DNA of 54,727 nucleotides from Akkermansia sp. (GTDB lineage: Bacteria > Verrucomicrobiota > Verrucomicrobiia > Verrucomicrobiales > Akkermansiaceae), in contig JAFUQZ010000080.1 of NCBI GenBank assembly GCA_017472085.1, positions 1 through 54,727 of the forward strand, in the 5' to 3' direction. Shown here piece after piece: positions 54,508-54,727 of this stretch. The notes beneath the pieces are model-generated. The model had not been told where the DNA came from. It did not search any database and saw only the letters and a list, made by a program, of their open reading frames with translations. A program made the position numbers and the translations under genes. How positions within the stretch are numbered: the stretch's first letter is position 1; every line of letters starts with the position of its first letter.

Positions 54508-54727
54508 TGTGCGAACAAGCAGAATAATACAAAGGAATTACTTGGTTGTGTTCTCTAAATAATAAATGCAAAAAAATGTTAACGAAGTCACATGTGTCCC
54601 AAAGTTTCCTGGCTCATAAGGCGAAAGCCCGATGAGAAGCGGAGTTATGGAAAAGAGCCGAAAACTTTATGCTCAGGAGGTGTCAATAGCAACATTTTCG
54701 TCTTCGAGCTGAACCAAGCACAGTGGA
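54508..54727. other. Unassigned right edge
   Basis: AT-rich to about 54590, then a more structured part. CTCAT..GGC-GAAA-GCC..ATGAG (54622-54645) can fold as a hairpin with a GAAA loop. A plus frame from ATG 54592 and a minus frame ending at 54674 both stay open to the window edge, but neither resembles a protein I know. Confidence 0.3.

Noticed and set aside
54440..54600. SAH riboswitch upstream of ahcY
   Set aside because: The predicted transcription start lies 0-3 nt before the ATG, leaving no leader, and no SAH-aptamer sequence is visible.

Overview
The window looks like a chromosomal segment of an Akkermansia-like member of the Verrucomicrobiota. The reasons are a GC-rich Gram-negative gene set, a secreted protein ending in a PEP-CTERM-type tail (VPEPTT, hydrophobic helix, RRRRK), meso-DAP-type MurE, many small outer-membrane and signal-peptide proteins, and a near absence of Shine-Dalgarno sites. 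This assignment is inference from protein style; no 16S gene is present.

Layout. 1-2000: the tail of an IS transposase, a self-contained tRNA-Gln(CUG) unit on the minus strand, a 9-bp minisatellite (18 units) and an AlbA/Schlafen-type ATPase regulator. 2087-5609: a minus operon reading prenyl diphosphate synthase, cysE and an FAD-dependent dehydrogenase. 5682-6230: an RlpA-like protein. 6358-20129: a division and cell-wall (dcw) cluster (mraZ, rsmH, ftsL-like, ftsI, murE, murF, mraY, murD, a LysM membrane protein, ftsW, murG, then an L,D-transpeptidase). murC, murB, ddl, ftsQ, ftsA and ftsZ are not in the window. 20203-23461: an orphan secreted protein, a NimA-like flavoprotein and kbl. 23639-25949: a possible small RNA, dnaX and ybaB. 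25960-28737: an adaptor, ATPase and permease export system. 28787-33501: a DUF6941-like protein, a Sel1 protein, an ABC-2 permease, a RelE-like protein and a large AMP-binding enzyme. 33646-40983: outer-membrane and secreted proteins, an M3 peptidase, an ankyrin protein with a His/Cys tail, and the PEP-CTERM protein. 41069-49163: YggS, rpsI-rplM, infA, a beta-barrel protein, a U32 peptidase, a structured RNA, a DJ-1 protein and ppdK. 49207-54727: a hypothetical gene, the SRP RNA, a tiny secreted-peptide unit, folC, a second AlbA regulator and ahcY.

The cell-wall genes form one tightly packed unit: intergenic gaps of 3-47 bp, 4-bp overlaps at mraZ/rsmH and ftsW/murG. They take the pathway from lipid I precursors to septal transpeptidation, with a MraZ-type array of GTG boxes lying on the promoter. 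RlpA-like, LysM and L,D-transpeptidase proteins around it suggest a local peptidoglycan-remodelling neighbourhood.

Two patterns cut across the window. First, about ten genes have a sigma70-like -10 box ending only 6-9 bp before the start codon, as expected of leaderless mRNAs, while the highly expressed genes have A-rich leaders with no Shine-Dalgarno site. Second, there are several small elements outside normal annotation: a 4.5S RNA with a GAGA loop, a structured RNA at 45580-45729, a 38-residue secreted peptide with its own promoter, palindrome and terminator, three copies of a TCGCATT-N3-AATGCGA palindrome, two heptamer arrays at gene junctions, and a secreted-protein gene apparently broken at a seven-base homopolymer.
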